NCBI RefSeq assembly: GCF_000710615.1
Contig: NZ_JDTH01000002.1
Span: 488,082-552,081, forward strand
From: Haladaptatus cibarius D43
GTDB lineage: Archaea; Halobacteriota; Halobacteria; Halobacteriales; Haladaptataceae
Direction of reading: 5' to 3'
DNA: 64,000 bases
Numbering within the stretch: the stretch's first letter is position 1; each line of letters begins with the position of its first letter. Positions 51,210 through 59,571 of this stretch are shown here, in pieces. The translations under genes were made by a program, and so were the position numbers. A model generated the notes under the pieces. That model did not search any database and was not told where the DNA came from. It was given only the letters and a program-made list of their open reading frames with translations.

Positions 51210-52562
51210 TCAGCGGCGGCGGTTCGCCACTCGGACTTCCGCGGTTTCCGTCGTGACGACTTCGTAGAGGATCGCGCGCCCACCGTCCGCTTTCGGGCGG
51301 AGAATTCGCCCGAGTCGTTGCGTGAACTCGCGCTCGCTTCCGCTTCCCGAGAGGACGACTGCGACGTTGGCATCGGGGACGTCAACCCCCTCATCCAGAA
51401 CGTTAGACGTGATGACGCGGGAGTACACCCCTCGTCGGAATCGGTCGAGTATCTCGCGGCGTTCCGCCGTGGCGGTCTGGTGCGTAATCGCGGGAATCAA
51501 AAATCGTTCCGAAAGTCGGTAGACGAGGTCGTTGTGGGCGGTGAACACGATAACGCGGTCGTCGCGGTGCTGACGCAAAATATCCGCGAGCGCGGTCACC
51601 TTTCCCTCGCTATTCATCATGATGTCTCGCGCGCGTTGGTTCGCAAGCAGTGCTTCGCGGGCTTTCGGGTCGTTTCCGGAGCGTTTGACGAGTTCGAGAT
51701 AGTCGCTCCCGCTTTTCATTTCGATGCTCGACTGCGCGAGATACCGGGTGAAAACCTGCTGTTTGCGTTCGTATCGCTCGCGCTCTTCAGGCGTGAGTTC
51801 GACCGTCAGACGTTTTACGTCGTAGGGTGCGAGGTGCTCTCCCGCCAAATCGTCCACGTCGATGTCGAACACCTTTGGCCCGACGAGGTCTGCGACGATT
51901 TCGTGTGCGCCGTCGGGGCGCTCGAACGTCGCCGTCAACCCCATTCGTGCTGGTGCCGCGAGAAGGCGCGCGATTTCGCGGTAGCCCTCGCCGCCAAGAT
52001 GGTGTACCTCGTCGAAAATCACGAGGCCGAATCGGTCGCCGATGTCGTCCGCCCGGAGGTAGGCCGAATCGTAGGTCGAAACCGTGAGGGCTTCCACGCG
52101 CTGTTCGCCGCCGCCGAGTCGCCCGATTGGCACGTCGAACTCAGTTTCGAGGATTTTTCGCCATTGTTCGAGCAGGTCGATGGTCGGGACGACGACGAGT
52201 GTCGGCGTCTGACACTCCTCGATTGCTTTGACGCCGATAACCGTTTTTCCGCTTCCGGTGGGGAGTTCGAGTACGCCGCGGCGATTCGTGTCGTCCCACG
52301 AATCGAGGGCGTCGGCCTGATACTCCCGCAGGTCGTAGGCAGAAAGAATTGTGGGAAGTTCGGGCAGGTCGAGGACGGAATCTTCTGTCGTGATGTTCTG
52401 TGAATCGAAATAGTCACAGAGTGCGGCGTAGCGAAACGCGGACGCACGCCGAGTTTTCGAACGAGGGTCGGGTTCAGTAAACGGGAGGTCGGATGGAGCG
52501 CAGTCGCCGTGGATTTCGACCCGGAGCGTTCCGCCCTCGAAGGAGATAGTCACGTCGGCCAC
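51210..52562 (-). CDS. XPB/Rad25 superfamily-2 DNA helicase
   Basis: 450 residues from GTG 52562. N-terminal damage-recognition-like region; motif I at about residues 110-117 (LPTGSGKT), motif II DEVHH, motif III GLTATFE, motif VI QRLGRILRPK. The RED and thumb motifs of XPB are probable in the middle. XPB with Bax1 unwinds and cuts bubbles in nucleotide-excision repair. The upstream in-frame reading is Arg-rich and rejected. Confidence 0.92.
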   Translation of the reverse strand: MADVTISFEGGTLRVEIHGDCAPSDLPFTEPDPRSKTRRASAFRYAALCDYFDSQNITTEDSVLDLPELPTILSAYDLREYQADALDSWDDTNRRGVLELPTGSGKTVIGVKAIEECQTPTLVVVPTIDLLEQWRKILETEFDVPIGRLGGGEQRVEALTVSTYDSAYLRADDIGDRFGLVIFDEVHHLGGEGYREIARLLAAPARMGLTATFERPDGAHEIVADLVGPKVFDIDVDDLAGEHLAPYDVKRLTVELTPEERERYERKQQVFTRYLAQSSIEMKSGSDYLELVKRSGNDPKAREALLANQRARDIMMNSEGKVTALADILRQHRDDRVIVFTAHNDLVYRLSERFLIPAITHQTATAERREILDRFRRGVYSRVITSNVLDEGVDVPDANVAVVLSGSGSEREFTQRLGRILRPKADGGRAILYEVVTTETAEVRVANRRR

Positions 52563-52585
52563 ACCGAAACTGGGGATTCTGCGGT

Positions 52586-53344
52586 CTAAAAGGTGCCGAG
52601 GCTGGCTTGCAGGCTTCGGTCGGTCGCGCCCGCTTCGAGTTCGTAGCCCACCAAATCCCGCATGTCGGTGGCGTAGGCCGTCCCGCCCCGTTCGAGCACG
52701 AGAACGCGACCCTGTGTCCCGACGACAGTGCCGCTGGCGAGCGTTTCGTGAACCGGGGCGGAGGCGAGTTCGAAGCCGTAATCGAAGTCGAAACTGTCGA
52801 TTGGGTCGAAAGAAGAGAGTGCGTCGTTCCACGCGGATTCATCGACGCTTCGGTTGAGGTCACGAATCTTCATCGGAACCCGCACGCGGTCGGTGAAGTT
52901 TTCCGCGATTTCGGCTTCGAGTTGACGGGCGATTCGCCCGTCTTTCACGGTCTGAAGGTGGACGGCGCGGTCTGCGCCCTGCTCTCGTAGTCGGGTTTCG
53001 AGTCGCCATTCGCGGGTGACGCCGACTTTGAACGTCGTGGGGGCGAACGCCGCGAGATAGATTGCGTGGTCTTCGTAGCAGTCCATCTCGTCTTTGAGAC
53101 AGGTGCCGGTACAGCGGGCGCAAATCCACGTCGAAGTGTGTGCATCGCAGTAGGGTGTTCCGGGTCGGGCGCAGGAAACGTGTACCGAACCGTCGAACGT
53201 CCCGGCGCAGTGTCGCTGACCGAGCGTGTATTCGAGTTCCGAACCTGCTACCAGTTTTTCGCGCGAAAGAGAATCCTCGTCACTCACCAACAGGGCAGGC
53301 GCGCCATCTCCGGATGCACCGGTGTCGTACCCGACGATTTGCAC
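52586..53344 (-). CDS. DUF2797 family protein
   Basis: 252 residues. The Cys-rich centre fits the DUF2797 pattern: CAGTFDG, CARPGTPYCDAH, CARCTGTCLKDEMDCYEDH, with zinc-type spacing. The region after it has AAFAPTTFKVGVTREWRLETRLREQGADRAVHL, another family hallmark. It was shown in no system that I know of. It precedes XPB on the same strand with a 23-bp gap, so co-transcription with the repair helicase is possible. Confidence 0.88.
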   Translation of the reverse strand: MQIVGYDTGASGDGAPALLVSDEDSLSREKLVAGSELEYTLGQRHCAGTFDGSVHVSCARPGTPYCDAHTSTWICARCTGTCLKDEMDCYEDHAIYLAAFAPTTFKVGVTREWRLETRLREQGADRAVHLQTVKDGRIARQLEAEIAENFTDRVRVPMKIRDLNRSVDESAWNDALSSFDPIDSFDFDYGFELASAPVHETLASGTVVGTQGRVLVLERGGTAYATDMRDLVGYELEAGATDRSLQASLGTF

Positions 53345-53475
53345 GACAGATGATTGGTACCGGCCAACTAAAAGGGGTATCGTTCGTCAGAGAGATATTT
53401 TGGCAACCAATAGATATGTTCTTGAATGTGATTAAAATTGAATAGAATTGGAATATTTGAAGAGCGGCAAAACGC

Positions 53476-53483
53476 TTTAATAA
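53476..53483 (+). promoter_or_regulatory. TATA-type element for the orphan propeptide gene, leaderless spacing
   Basis: TTTAATAA lies 24-31 bases before the GTG at 53507, the distance expected when the transcript starts at or near the start codon. Similar TATA-like elements lie about 28-34 bases before the first two proteases (near 53907 and 55253) and before the third (TTTAATAC at 56494), so each gene in this island seems to have its own promoter. Confidence 0.55.
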
Positions 53484-53506
53484 TCTGTGTGTTGTAGCAA
53501 CATAAC

Positions 53507-53734
53507 GTGGTGGACAGTGACACAGAGGATTCCGGGCAAGACGTAGTGGAGGTGAACGTCGGATTCGATGGTGGCGAAGGTCGAAAGACAGTGAGAGACA
53601 CCTCCGTAGAAGTCATTCGTGAATTCAACTCACTCGATGTTGTGACCGTCCGGATTCCACGTTCTGCGTGGACGAGGCTGGAAGACCATCCCGAAATCAG
53701 ATACGTCGAGGAGAATGGACAAACGGGCGCATAG
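53507..53734 (+). CDS. free-standing I9-type propeptide-like protein (putative protease inhibitor)
   Basis: 75 residues from GTG 53507. VEVNVGFDGGEGRKTVRD and EVIREFNSLDVVTVRIPR-type text aligns through its length with the propeptides of the three neighbouring subtilases (for example VEVNVGFSSARGKAMARS and EVVREFNSIDTMTIRVPK), and ends RYVEENGQTGA just where those proteins cross into the catalytic domain. There is no Tat signal and no catalytic part. Subtilase propeptides fold and inhibit the mature enzyme, so this gene looks like a dedicated intracellular inhibitor or chaperone. It could also be a remnant of a lost protease, but it starts and ends cleanly. Confidence 0.72.
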   Translation: MVDSDTEDSGQDVVEVNVGFDGGEGRKTVRDTSVEVIREFNSLDVVTVRIPRSAWTRLEDHPEIRYVEENGQTGA

Positions 53735-53939
53735 GTTCGTTATGGTTTGATACCGACGTGACTGCATCAACTCGATTCCGATGCCAGCGACGATACCCGT
53801 TTGAGCCGCTGGCCGCAAACTTTACCAGCATTATTCCATAGATAAAATCTAAGTTTTAAGTATTAGATATACTTATAAAAATATTGTCTTAAATTAAAAT
53901 CAAAGGTTTTTTATTCCGTGGTATGCTCTCACAAATCGT

Positions 53940-55130
53940 ATGCCAAGGAAAGCCAATGGCGTTTCGCGGCGGAATGTACTCAAACTCACTGGTGGCTCGC
54001 TGGCGGCGGCCGGTGCGACTGGTCTTGCATCTGCGGCACCGACTGACAAGGTGGAAGTCAACGTCGGGTTCAGCAGCGCACGTGGGAAAGCAATGGCCCG
54101 AAGCAGTGCGGACGAGGTCGTTCGAGAGTTCAACTCCATCGACACGATGACGATTCGAGTGCCAAAGCAGGCGGCAACTGCACTCGAAAAGAATCCGAAT
54201 ATTCGCTACGTCGAAGCGAACGGTACGATGGAAGCCCTCGCGGAAACCGAACCGTGGGGCATCGACCGCGTCGATGCAGAGGTCGCTCACGCAAACGGTG
54301 ACCTCGGCGCAGGTGCCGACATCGCAATCGTCGACACGGGAATCGACGACGACCACCCAGACCTGCAAGACCACCTCGGCTCCGGCGAGGCGTTCGTCTC
54401 CTGTGGTAACGGTGGCTACTTCGGAAACTGTGCGTTCTCCGGAAACAGCAACTCCTGTAACGTTTCGTGGTCGGACGACAACGACCACGGTACCCACTGT
54501 GCCGGTACCGCGGCAGGCGACGACAACACGGAAGGCGTCATCGGCGTCGCACCGAACGCGACGCTCCACGCGGTCAAAGTTCTAGACTGTGCGGGTAGCG
54601 GTTCGTTCTCCGACATCGCCGCCGGTGTCGAGTACGTCGCCGACCAAGGCTGGGACGTCGCCAGCCTGAGCCTCGGTGGCTCGTCCAGTTCCTCGGCGCT
54701 CCGCGATGCAGTTCAGTACGCCTACGACAACGGCGTCTCGATTATCGCCGCCGCTGGTAACTCCGGTCAGTGTACCGACTGTGTCGGCTACCCTGCCGCC
54801 TACCCAGAGACTATCGCAGTCGCGTCCTCGAACAAAAGCGACGGTCAGTCGTCGTTCTCCAGCCAAGGGCCGGAAGTTGACATCATCGCACCCGGTACGG
54901 ACGTCTACTCGACCGTTCCGAGCGGCTACGCGACGTTCTCCGGAACTTCGATGGCGACGCCGCACGTCGCCGGTGCTGTCGGTCAACTGATGGCGCAGGG
55001 CTACTCGGCCCGTGACGCGGAGAGCCAAATCCTGAGCACGGCCAAAGACATCGGCCTGCCAGAGAACGAGCAAGGACAGGGCCTCCTCGACGTGGCCGCC
55101 GCGCTCGGCTACGACTCCAGCGACAACTAA
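53940..55130 (+). CDS. Tat-exported subtilisin-like serine protease (halolysin), first of three
   Basis: 396 residues. Tat signal SRRNVLK at 9-15 and a cleavage-like ASAAP. I9 propeptide about 37-98. S8 catalytic domain with D132 (VDTG), H183 (DHGTHCAG), oxyanion N274 (AAGNSG) and S337 (SGTSMATPH). A Cys-rich insertion (C155, C164, C173, with C187, C217, C278 and C281) is not shared by its neighbours except the CVGY pair. No C-terminal extension, unlike halolysin R4-type enzymes. Secreted scavenger protease; the folded form is exported through Tat, so activity in the cytoplasm must be held back. Confidence 0.93.
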   Translation: MPRKANGVSRRNVLKLTGGSLAAAGATGLASAAPTDKVEVNVGFSSARGKAMARSSADEVVREFNSIDTMTIRVPKQAATALEKNPNIRYVEANGTMEALAETEPWGIDRVDAEVAHANGDLGAGADIAIVDTGIDDDHPDLQDHLGSGEAFVSCGNGGYFGNCAFSGNSNSCNVSWSDDNDHGTHCAGTAAGDDNTEGVIGVAPNATLHAVKVLDCAGSGSFSDIAAGVEYVADQGWDVASLSLGGSSSSSALRDAVQYAYDNGVSIIAAAGNSGQCTDCVGYPAAYPETIAVASSNKSDGQSSFSSQGPEVDIIAPGTDVYSTVPSGYATFSGTSMATPHVAGAVGQLMAQGYSARDAESQILSTAKDIGLPENEQGQGLLDVAAALGYDSSDN

Positions 55131-55285
55131 CCGACGGTCGCTCCCGTTTCACTCGTTTTACGCCGTTTCGGTAGACTGTGGCGTACTGGTGACGATACCA
55201 CTCCGCTATAACATTCAAAGAAAATAAGTATAATTTAAATCTATTATATCAGGAATTATACCTAACGATATTCTCTGTATCATTG

Positions 55286-56410
55286 ATGGTGAAACAAAGC
55301 CACACACGACGAAATGTGCTGAAAGCGACAGGTGCCTCTGTTACCGCACTCGGCGGCAGTGGTGTTGCCGCGGGACGGGAGAACGTTCGAGAAGTGAACG
55401 TTGGATTCGACAGTGCGTCCGCACGGCGATTCGCAGTTGAGGCGTCGAACGACGTCGTTCGTGAGTTCGATTCGATTACCGCGCTGACGATTCGCGTTCC
55501 CAAACAGGCAATCACCGCGCTCGAAAGTGCACCGGACGTAAACTACGTCGAGGAGAACGGTCAGATGCGTGCCCTCGCGGAAACCCTTCCGTGGGGCGTT
55601 GACCGCATCGACGCCGATGTCGCACAGACGAACGGCTACACAGGCGCAGGCGCGGACGTGGCGGTCGTGGACACGGGAATCGACGCCGACCACCCCGACC
55701 TGCAAGCAAATCTCGGAAACGGCAAGACGTATCACGGCAGTTCGTGGTCGGACGAGAACGGCCACGGAACCCACGTCGCAGGAACGATTGCGGCGGTCAA
55801 CAACTACTCCGGCGTCGGAAGCATCGCGCCCGACGCAACCCTCCACGCGGTGAAAGCGCTGAACAGCTACGGAAGCGGGTCGTACTCCGACATCGCGGCG
55901 GGTATCGAATGGGCCGCGAATCAGGGACACGACGTTATCAACCTGAGCCTCGGCGGGAGCAAGTCCGCGACCATCGAAAGCGCGGTCGAATACGCCTACA
56001 GCCAAGGCTCGCTTCTCGTCGGTGCCGGGGGCGGTTCCGGGCCGTGTAGTGAGAGTTGTGTGGGCTATCCCGCCGCAGAACCGGAAGTTATCGCGGTCGG
56101 TGCCACGAACGAGAACGACGGTCGGGCGAGTTTCTCCAGCCAAGGGCCGGAAATCGAACTCGCAGGTTCCGGGACGGACATCTATTCGACCTACTACGAC
56201 AACACCTACGAGACGCTGTCAGGCACGTCGATGGCGACTGCGCACGTCGCTGGTGCCGCGGCACAGGTTACCGCTGCTGGCTACTCGAACACGGATGCGC
56301 GCCAGCGACTCCGCGACACCGCGGAAGACCTCGGCCTGCCGAGCGACGAGCAAGGATACGGTTTGGTCGATGTAGCGGCCGCACTTGGTCTGAACTCGGC
56401 GGATAACTAA
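55286..56410 (+). CDS. Tat-exported subtilisin-like protease homologue with altered oxyanion hole, second of three
   Basis: 374 residues from ATG 55286. Tat signal TRRNVLK at 7-13, I9 propeptide about 34-95. D129 (VDTG), H160 (GHGTHVAG) and S315 (SGTSMATAH) are intact, but where the others have AAGNSG this one has AGGGSG, so the oxyanion Asn is Gly (position 250), and the Pro after the catalytic Ser motif is Ala. Either activity is reduced or a different geometry is used. The rest of the domain is well conserved, so this is not a decaying pseudogene. Confidence 0.92.
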   Translation: MVKQSHTRRNVLKATGASVTALGGSGVAAGRENVREVNVGFDSASARRFAVEASNDVVREFDSITALTIRVPKQAITALESAPDVNYVEENGQMRALAETLPWGVDRIDADVAQTNGYTGAGADVAVVDTGIDADHPDLQANLGNGKTYHGSSWSDENGHGTHVAGTIAAVNNYSGVGSIAPDATLHAVKALNSYGSGSYSDIAAGIEWAANQGHDVINLSLGGSKSATIESAVEYAYSQGSLLVGAGGGSGPCSESCVGYPAAEPEVIAVGATNENDGRASFSSQGPEIELAGSGTDIYSTYYDNTYETLSGTSMATAHVAGAAAQVTAAGYSNTDARQRLRDTAEDLGLPSDEQGYGLVDVAAALGLNSADN

Positions 56411-56527
56411 CTTCTGGCTCAAGTCGCCGATTTCCGCCCCGTACTGTTATTTTCAAATTAAAAAATATTAATTAATATATTTCCTAGAGAAAAATTTAAT
56501 ACAAACCCGGCCATTCTTTCACATGCG

Positions 56528-57655
56528 ATGCAAGGTAACAAAGATAGCGTTTCACGACGTAACGTCCTCAAAGCAACTGGTGGAGCCGCGGCGGCGATTT
56601 CCGTTACTGGTTTTGCAAACGCGAAGCCGAACGATTTGGTGGAAGTCAACGTCGGTGTTAAAAGCGCGAACGGGCGAGCGATGGCCCGCGACGCAGCAGA
56701 TGAAGTCGTTCGTGAGTTCGATTTCGATGCTCTGACGATTCGTGTTCCGAAAAAAGCGGCGACGGCTTTGCAGAAGCGCTCCAGCGTACGCTACGTCGAA
56801 GCAAACGGCCAGATGCACGCTCTCGCGGACTCAGTCCCGTGGGGCGTTGACCGCGTTGACGCGGAGCAGGCACACGCAGACGGCTATACCGGTTCAGGTG
56901 CTCACATCGCTATCCTCGACACGGGTATCGACAGCAACCACTCAGACCTCGACAACGTCAGCTACGGACGTGGATTCGGCTACAGCACGTGGGAGGACGG
57001 CAACGGTCACGGTACCCACTGTGCCGGTATCGCGGCGGCCGAAAACGACGGCCAAGGCATCAAAGGTGTCGCACCCGATGCGACCCTCCACGCCGGTAAA
57101 GTGCTGAGCGACAGCGGCAGTGGTTCGTTCTCCGACATCGCGGCCGGTGTCGAATGGACTGCGAACCAAGGCTTCGACGTGGCCAGCATGAGCCTCGGTG
57201 GCTCCTCCGGTTCCTACGCGCTCCAAGACGCCTGTAACTACGCCAACAACAGCGGCGTCTTCGTCGTCGCGGCGGCGGGCAACTCCGGCCCATGTTCGTA
57301 CTGTGTCGGCTACCCGGCAGTGTACGACTCGGTCATGGCGGTCAGTTCAACGAACTCCAGCGACGGCCTGTCGTCGTTCTCCAGCCAAGGACCGGAAATC
57401 GAAATCGCCGCACCCGGTTCGAACATCAACTCGACGTACCCCGGCGGTGGCTACAACACGCTTTCGGGTACCTCGATGGCGTGCCCACACGTCGCCGGTG
57501 CCGCTGGCGTCCTGATGGCAGCGGGCTACTCGAACTCGGGCGCTCGCAGTCAACTCAAGAACACGGCGGAGAACATCGGCCTGTCGAGCAACGAGTCCGG
57601 TTCCGGCCTCCTCGATGTGGCGGCCGCAGTCGGTTCGCCAACGTGGGATAACTAA
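56528..57655 (+). CDS. Tat-exported subtilisin-like serine protease (halolysin), third of three
   Basis: 375 residues. Tat signal SRRNVLK at 9-15 with NAKPND after it, I9 propeptide about 36-98, D131 (LDTG), H161 (GHGTHCAG), N252 (AAAGNSG) and S316 (SGTSMACPH). Close in sequence and length to the first protease, so the three arose by tandem duplication. A TATA-like TTTAATAC lies about 30 bases before the ATG. The next gene, on the same strand, encodes a BsuPI-like proteinase inhibitor. Confidence 0.93.
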   Translation: MQGNKDSVSRRNVLKATGGAAAAISVTGFANAKPNDLVEVNVGVKSANGRAMARDAADEVVREFDFDALTIRVPKKAATALQKRSSVRYVEANGQMHALADSVPWGVDRVDAEQAHADGYTGSGAHIAILDTGIDSNHSDLDNVSYGRGFGYSTWEDGNGHGTHCAGIAAAENDGQGIKGVAPDATLHAGKVLSDSGSGSFSDIAAGVEWTANQGFDVASMSLGGSSGSYALQDACNYANNSGVFVVAAAGNSGPCSYCVGYPAVYDSVMAVSSTNSSDGLSSFSSQGPEIEIAAPGSNINSTYPGGGYNTLSGTSMACPHVAGAAGVLMAAGYSNSGARSQLKNTAENIGLSSNESGSGLLDVAAAVGSPTWDN

Positions 57656-57776
57656 GCCGAACCGCTCGGTTCTCGTTCGCTGTCATCCATTTTTACGCGT
57701 CCTTCGAGCGGAGAACTGTCTCTACCGACTGAACGTCCCAGAAGCTTTTCGAATCATCGCGTCCAAGAATGAATCA

Positions 57777-58109
57777 ATGACGCTCGAAAGCGAACTGACG
57801 GCGACTCCCGGCGACGGCAACGTCGAGTTCGAACTGACGGTGAAAAATCCCAGCGACGACCCGGTAGACGTTACCTTCCGAAGCGGCCTCAAGGCGGATT
57901 TCGCCGTCCTCGAAGACGACCAAGAAATCTGGCGCGCGAGCGATGGACGAATGTTCACGCAGGCGCTTCAGTCGGAGACGTTCGACCCGGATTCGGAACG
58001 GACGTATTCGGGTGGGTGGGCAGACCCGGCGCCGGGCTACTACACCGTCGTCGCGACGCTCGAAATCATGGAAGAAGACGTAGAAGCGCGAACCGACTTC
58101 TCGATCTGA
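57777..58109 (+). CDS. BsuPI-type intracellular proteinase inhibitor
   Basis: 110 residues from ATG 57777. The pattern VEFELTVKNPSDDPVDVTFRSG, DFAVLEDDQEIWRASDGRMFTQ, and a final GYYTVVATLEI strand is that of BsuPI, a beta-sandwich inhibitor that binds intracellular subtilisin in Bacillus. No signal peptide, so it should stay in the cytoplasm. It lies 121 bp after the third protease and points the same way. Its role here, to hold Tat-exported proteases in check before export, is inference. Confidence 0.85.
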   Translation: MTLESELTATPGDGNVEFELTVKNPSDDPVDVTFRSGLKADFAVLEDDQEIWRASDGRMFTQALQSETFDPDSERTYSGGWADPAPGYYTVVATLEIMEEDVEARTDFSI

Positions 58110-58133
58110 TTGATTCGAAATCGACAGAAAGCC

Positions 58134-59111
58134 TTACTCCAGCTTTTCGTACAACTGTTCTGCGGCCTGCCGAACGGCCTCGTCACTGCTCTGGGCGGGT
58201 TGCCAGCCGAGTGCGGACAGTTTCTCGATGGAGAGGCGCATCTTCGGCACGTCGCCGGTCCAACCCCGGTCGCCGCCGGTGTACTCGTATTCCGGATTCA
58301 AATCCATCACGTCGGCCACGATGTCGGCAATCGCGTTGACTGAGGTGGTCGTCTTCGTGCCGAGATTGTAGGTGTGCATAGCACCATCGGACGGCGTCCG
58401 ATGTGCCGCCGAGTTCCTCTCAGCAACATCGTCCGCATTTTCCACGACGTAGCGAATCGCTTCAGTACACTCCGTAACGTGCATGTATGACTTTTCTTGG
58501 AGTCCGTTGCCGAGAATCGTGAGCAAGTCGGGGTTCTCGTCCAGTTTTTCCACGAAGTCCGGAACGACGCCTGCGCCGAATCGCGCGCCGACGATATTTG
58601 CAAAGCGGAAGTTCCACACCGTGAAATCGTAGGAGTGCGCGAACGTGGAGAGGAGTGCCTCCTCGGAGAGCTTTGCCGACCCGTAGATGCTGATGGGTTC
58701 GAGGGGGGCGTAATCCTCCGGCGTCGGGCGCGGAGCCTCGCCGTAGACGGTCGAAGAAGAGGTGAAGACGAAGTTCGTCACGCCGACCTCGTCCATCCGT
58801 TCGAGAATGTTGTAGGTCATTTCGCCGTTTTCCTCGAACTGCGGGCGCGGGTCGTCCGTGTTGACGTACTTGTCCGCGGCGGCGAAGTGGAAGACGGCGT
58901 CCAACTCGCTCGTGATGACATCGCTAACTCGGGCTTCGTCCGTCAAATCCGCCTGCACGAACTCGGCATCGTCCGGGATGGAGGAGCGAATCCCGTTGGA
59001 GAGGTCGTCTGCGACCACCACTTCGTTGTCTTCGACGAGGTCTTCGACCATCTGCGAGCCGACGAGTCCCGCACCGCCGGTTACGAGCACTCGCTTACCG
59101 GAGAGTTGCAT
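58134..59111 (-). CDS. NAD-dependent sugar epimerase/dehydratase (SDR family)
   Basis: 325 residues from ATG 59111. Rossmann motif TGGAGLVGSQ near the N-terminus (GxxGxxG), DLSNG for the ribose of NAD, catalytic Ser/Tyr/Lys set SSSTVYGEA, then YGSAK (YxxxK) near residue 145. Similar to UDP-glucose 4-epimerase-like enzymes that make sugar donors for S-layer and N-glycosylation. The substrate is unknown. It converges on the BsuPI gene. Confidence 0.9.
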   Translation of the reverse strand: MQLSGKRVLVTGGAGLVGSQMVEDLVEDNEVVVADDLSNGIRSSIPDDAEFVQADLTDEARVSDVITSELDAVFHFAAADKYVNTDDPRPQFEENGEMTYNILERMDEVGVTNFVFTSSSTVYGEAPRPTPEDYAPLEPISIYGSAKLSEEALLSTFAHSYDFTVWNFRFANIVGARFGAGVVPDFVEKLDENPDLLTILGNGLQEKSYMHVTECTEAIRYVVENADDVAERNSAAHRTPSDGAMHTYNLGTKTTTSVNAIADIVADVMDLNPEYEYTGGDRGWTGDVPKMRLSIEKLSALGWQPAQSSDEAVRQAAEQLYEKLE

Positions 59112-59195
59112 GCACCAATCTGTGCTGGTTATCCGCAAGTGTGTTCCGGTCTTCGAAGCGTCCGCAAAAAACAGTGTGTAACCAGTTGTTCGTCG

Positions 59196-59417
59196 TTAGC
59201 AACCGCCGTCGTCACCGCCGCCGCCACCGCTGATGGGTTCGTCAGCTGCTGGACACGGAACGTCCATCATCGGAGAGACGGAGTTCGAGTACGTAATCGG
59301 GGACGAGACGGAAGTTGCGTCTACGTCGTTCGTAATCGGTGCGTCCATCGCGGTTGCGCCCCCCGTGAAGATGAGCGTGACCGCCACGAAAACAGCAAAC
59401 AGTTGTGTTGACTTCAT
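59196..59417 (-). CDS. small secreted protein with Gly/Asp-rich C-terminus and two Cys
   Basis: 73 residues: a Sec-type signal (MKSTQLFAVFVAVTLIFTGGATA), a short mature region rich in Ser, Thr, Asp and Pro, and a final GGGGGDDGGC. Two Cys (DVPCPAADEP and the last residue) could form a disulphide. The arrangement recalls small exported peptides such as halocins, but no motif supports this. It has its own AT-rich upstream region (59418-59571). Confidence 0.6.
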   Translation of the reverse strand: MKSTQLFAVFVAVTLIFTGGATAMDAPITNDVDATSVSSPITYSNSVSPMMDVPCPAADEPISGGGGGDDGGC

Positions 59418-59571
59418 TTGTAATTTCCGACTGGTTCAGCATAACTTCACCAGCTAAAACAATATCAATTTTGTATTTTAATATATGTTAGCAAATAATG
59501 CTAGGCTTGCCGGAAAGCAACTGAAATCGAATTTCGAAACCACCTAACCGCTCCGCGCGTCATCAGCGAGT

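Noticed and set aside
53507-53734. Reading the orphan I9-like gene as a pseudogene of a fourth protease
   Set aside because: It has a clean start at leaderless distance from a TATA box, no Tat signal, and ends exactly at the propeptide boundary with no trace of the catalytic domain in the 200 bp that follow.
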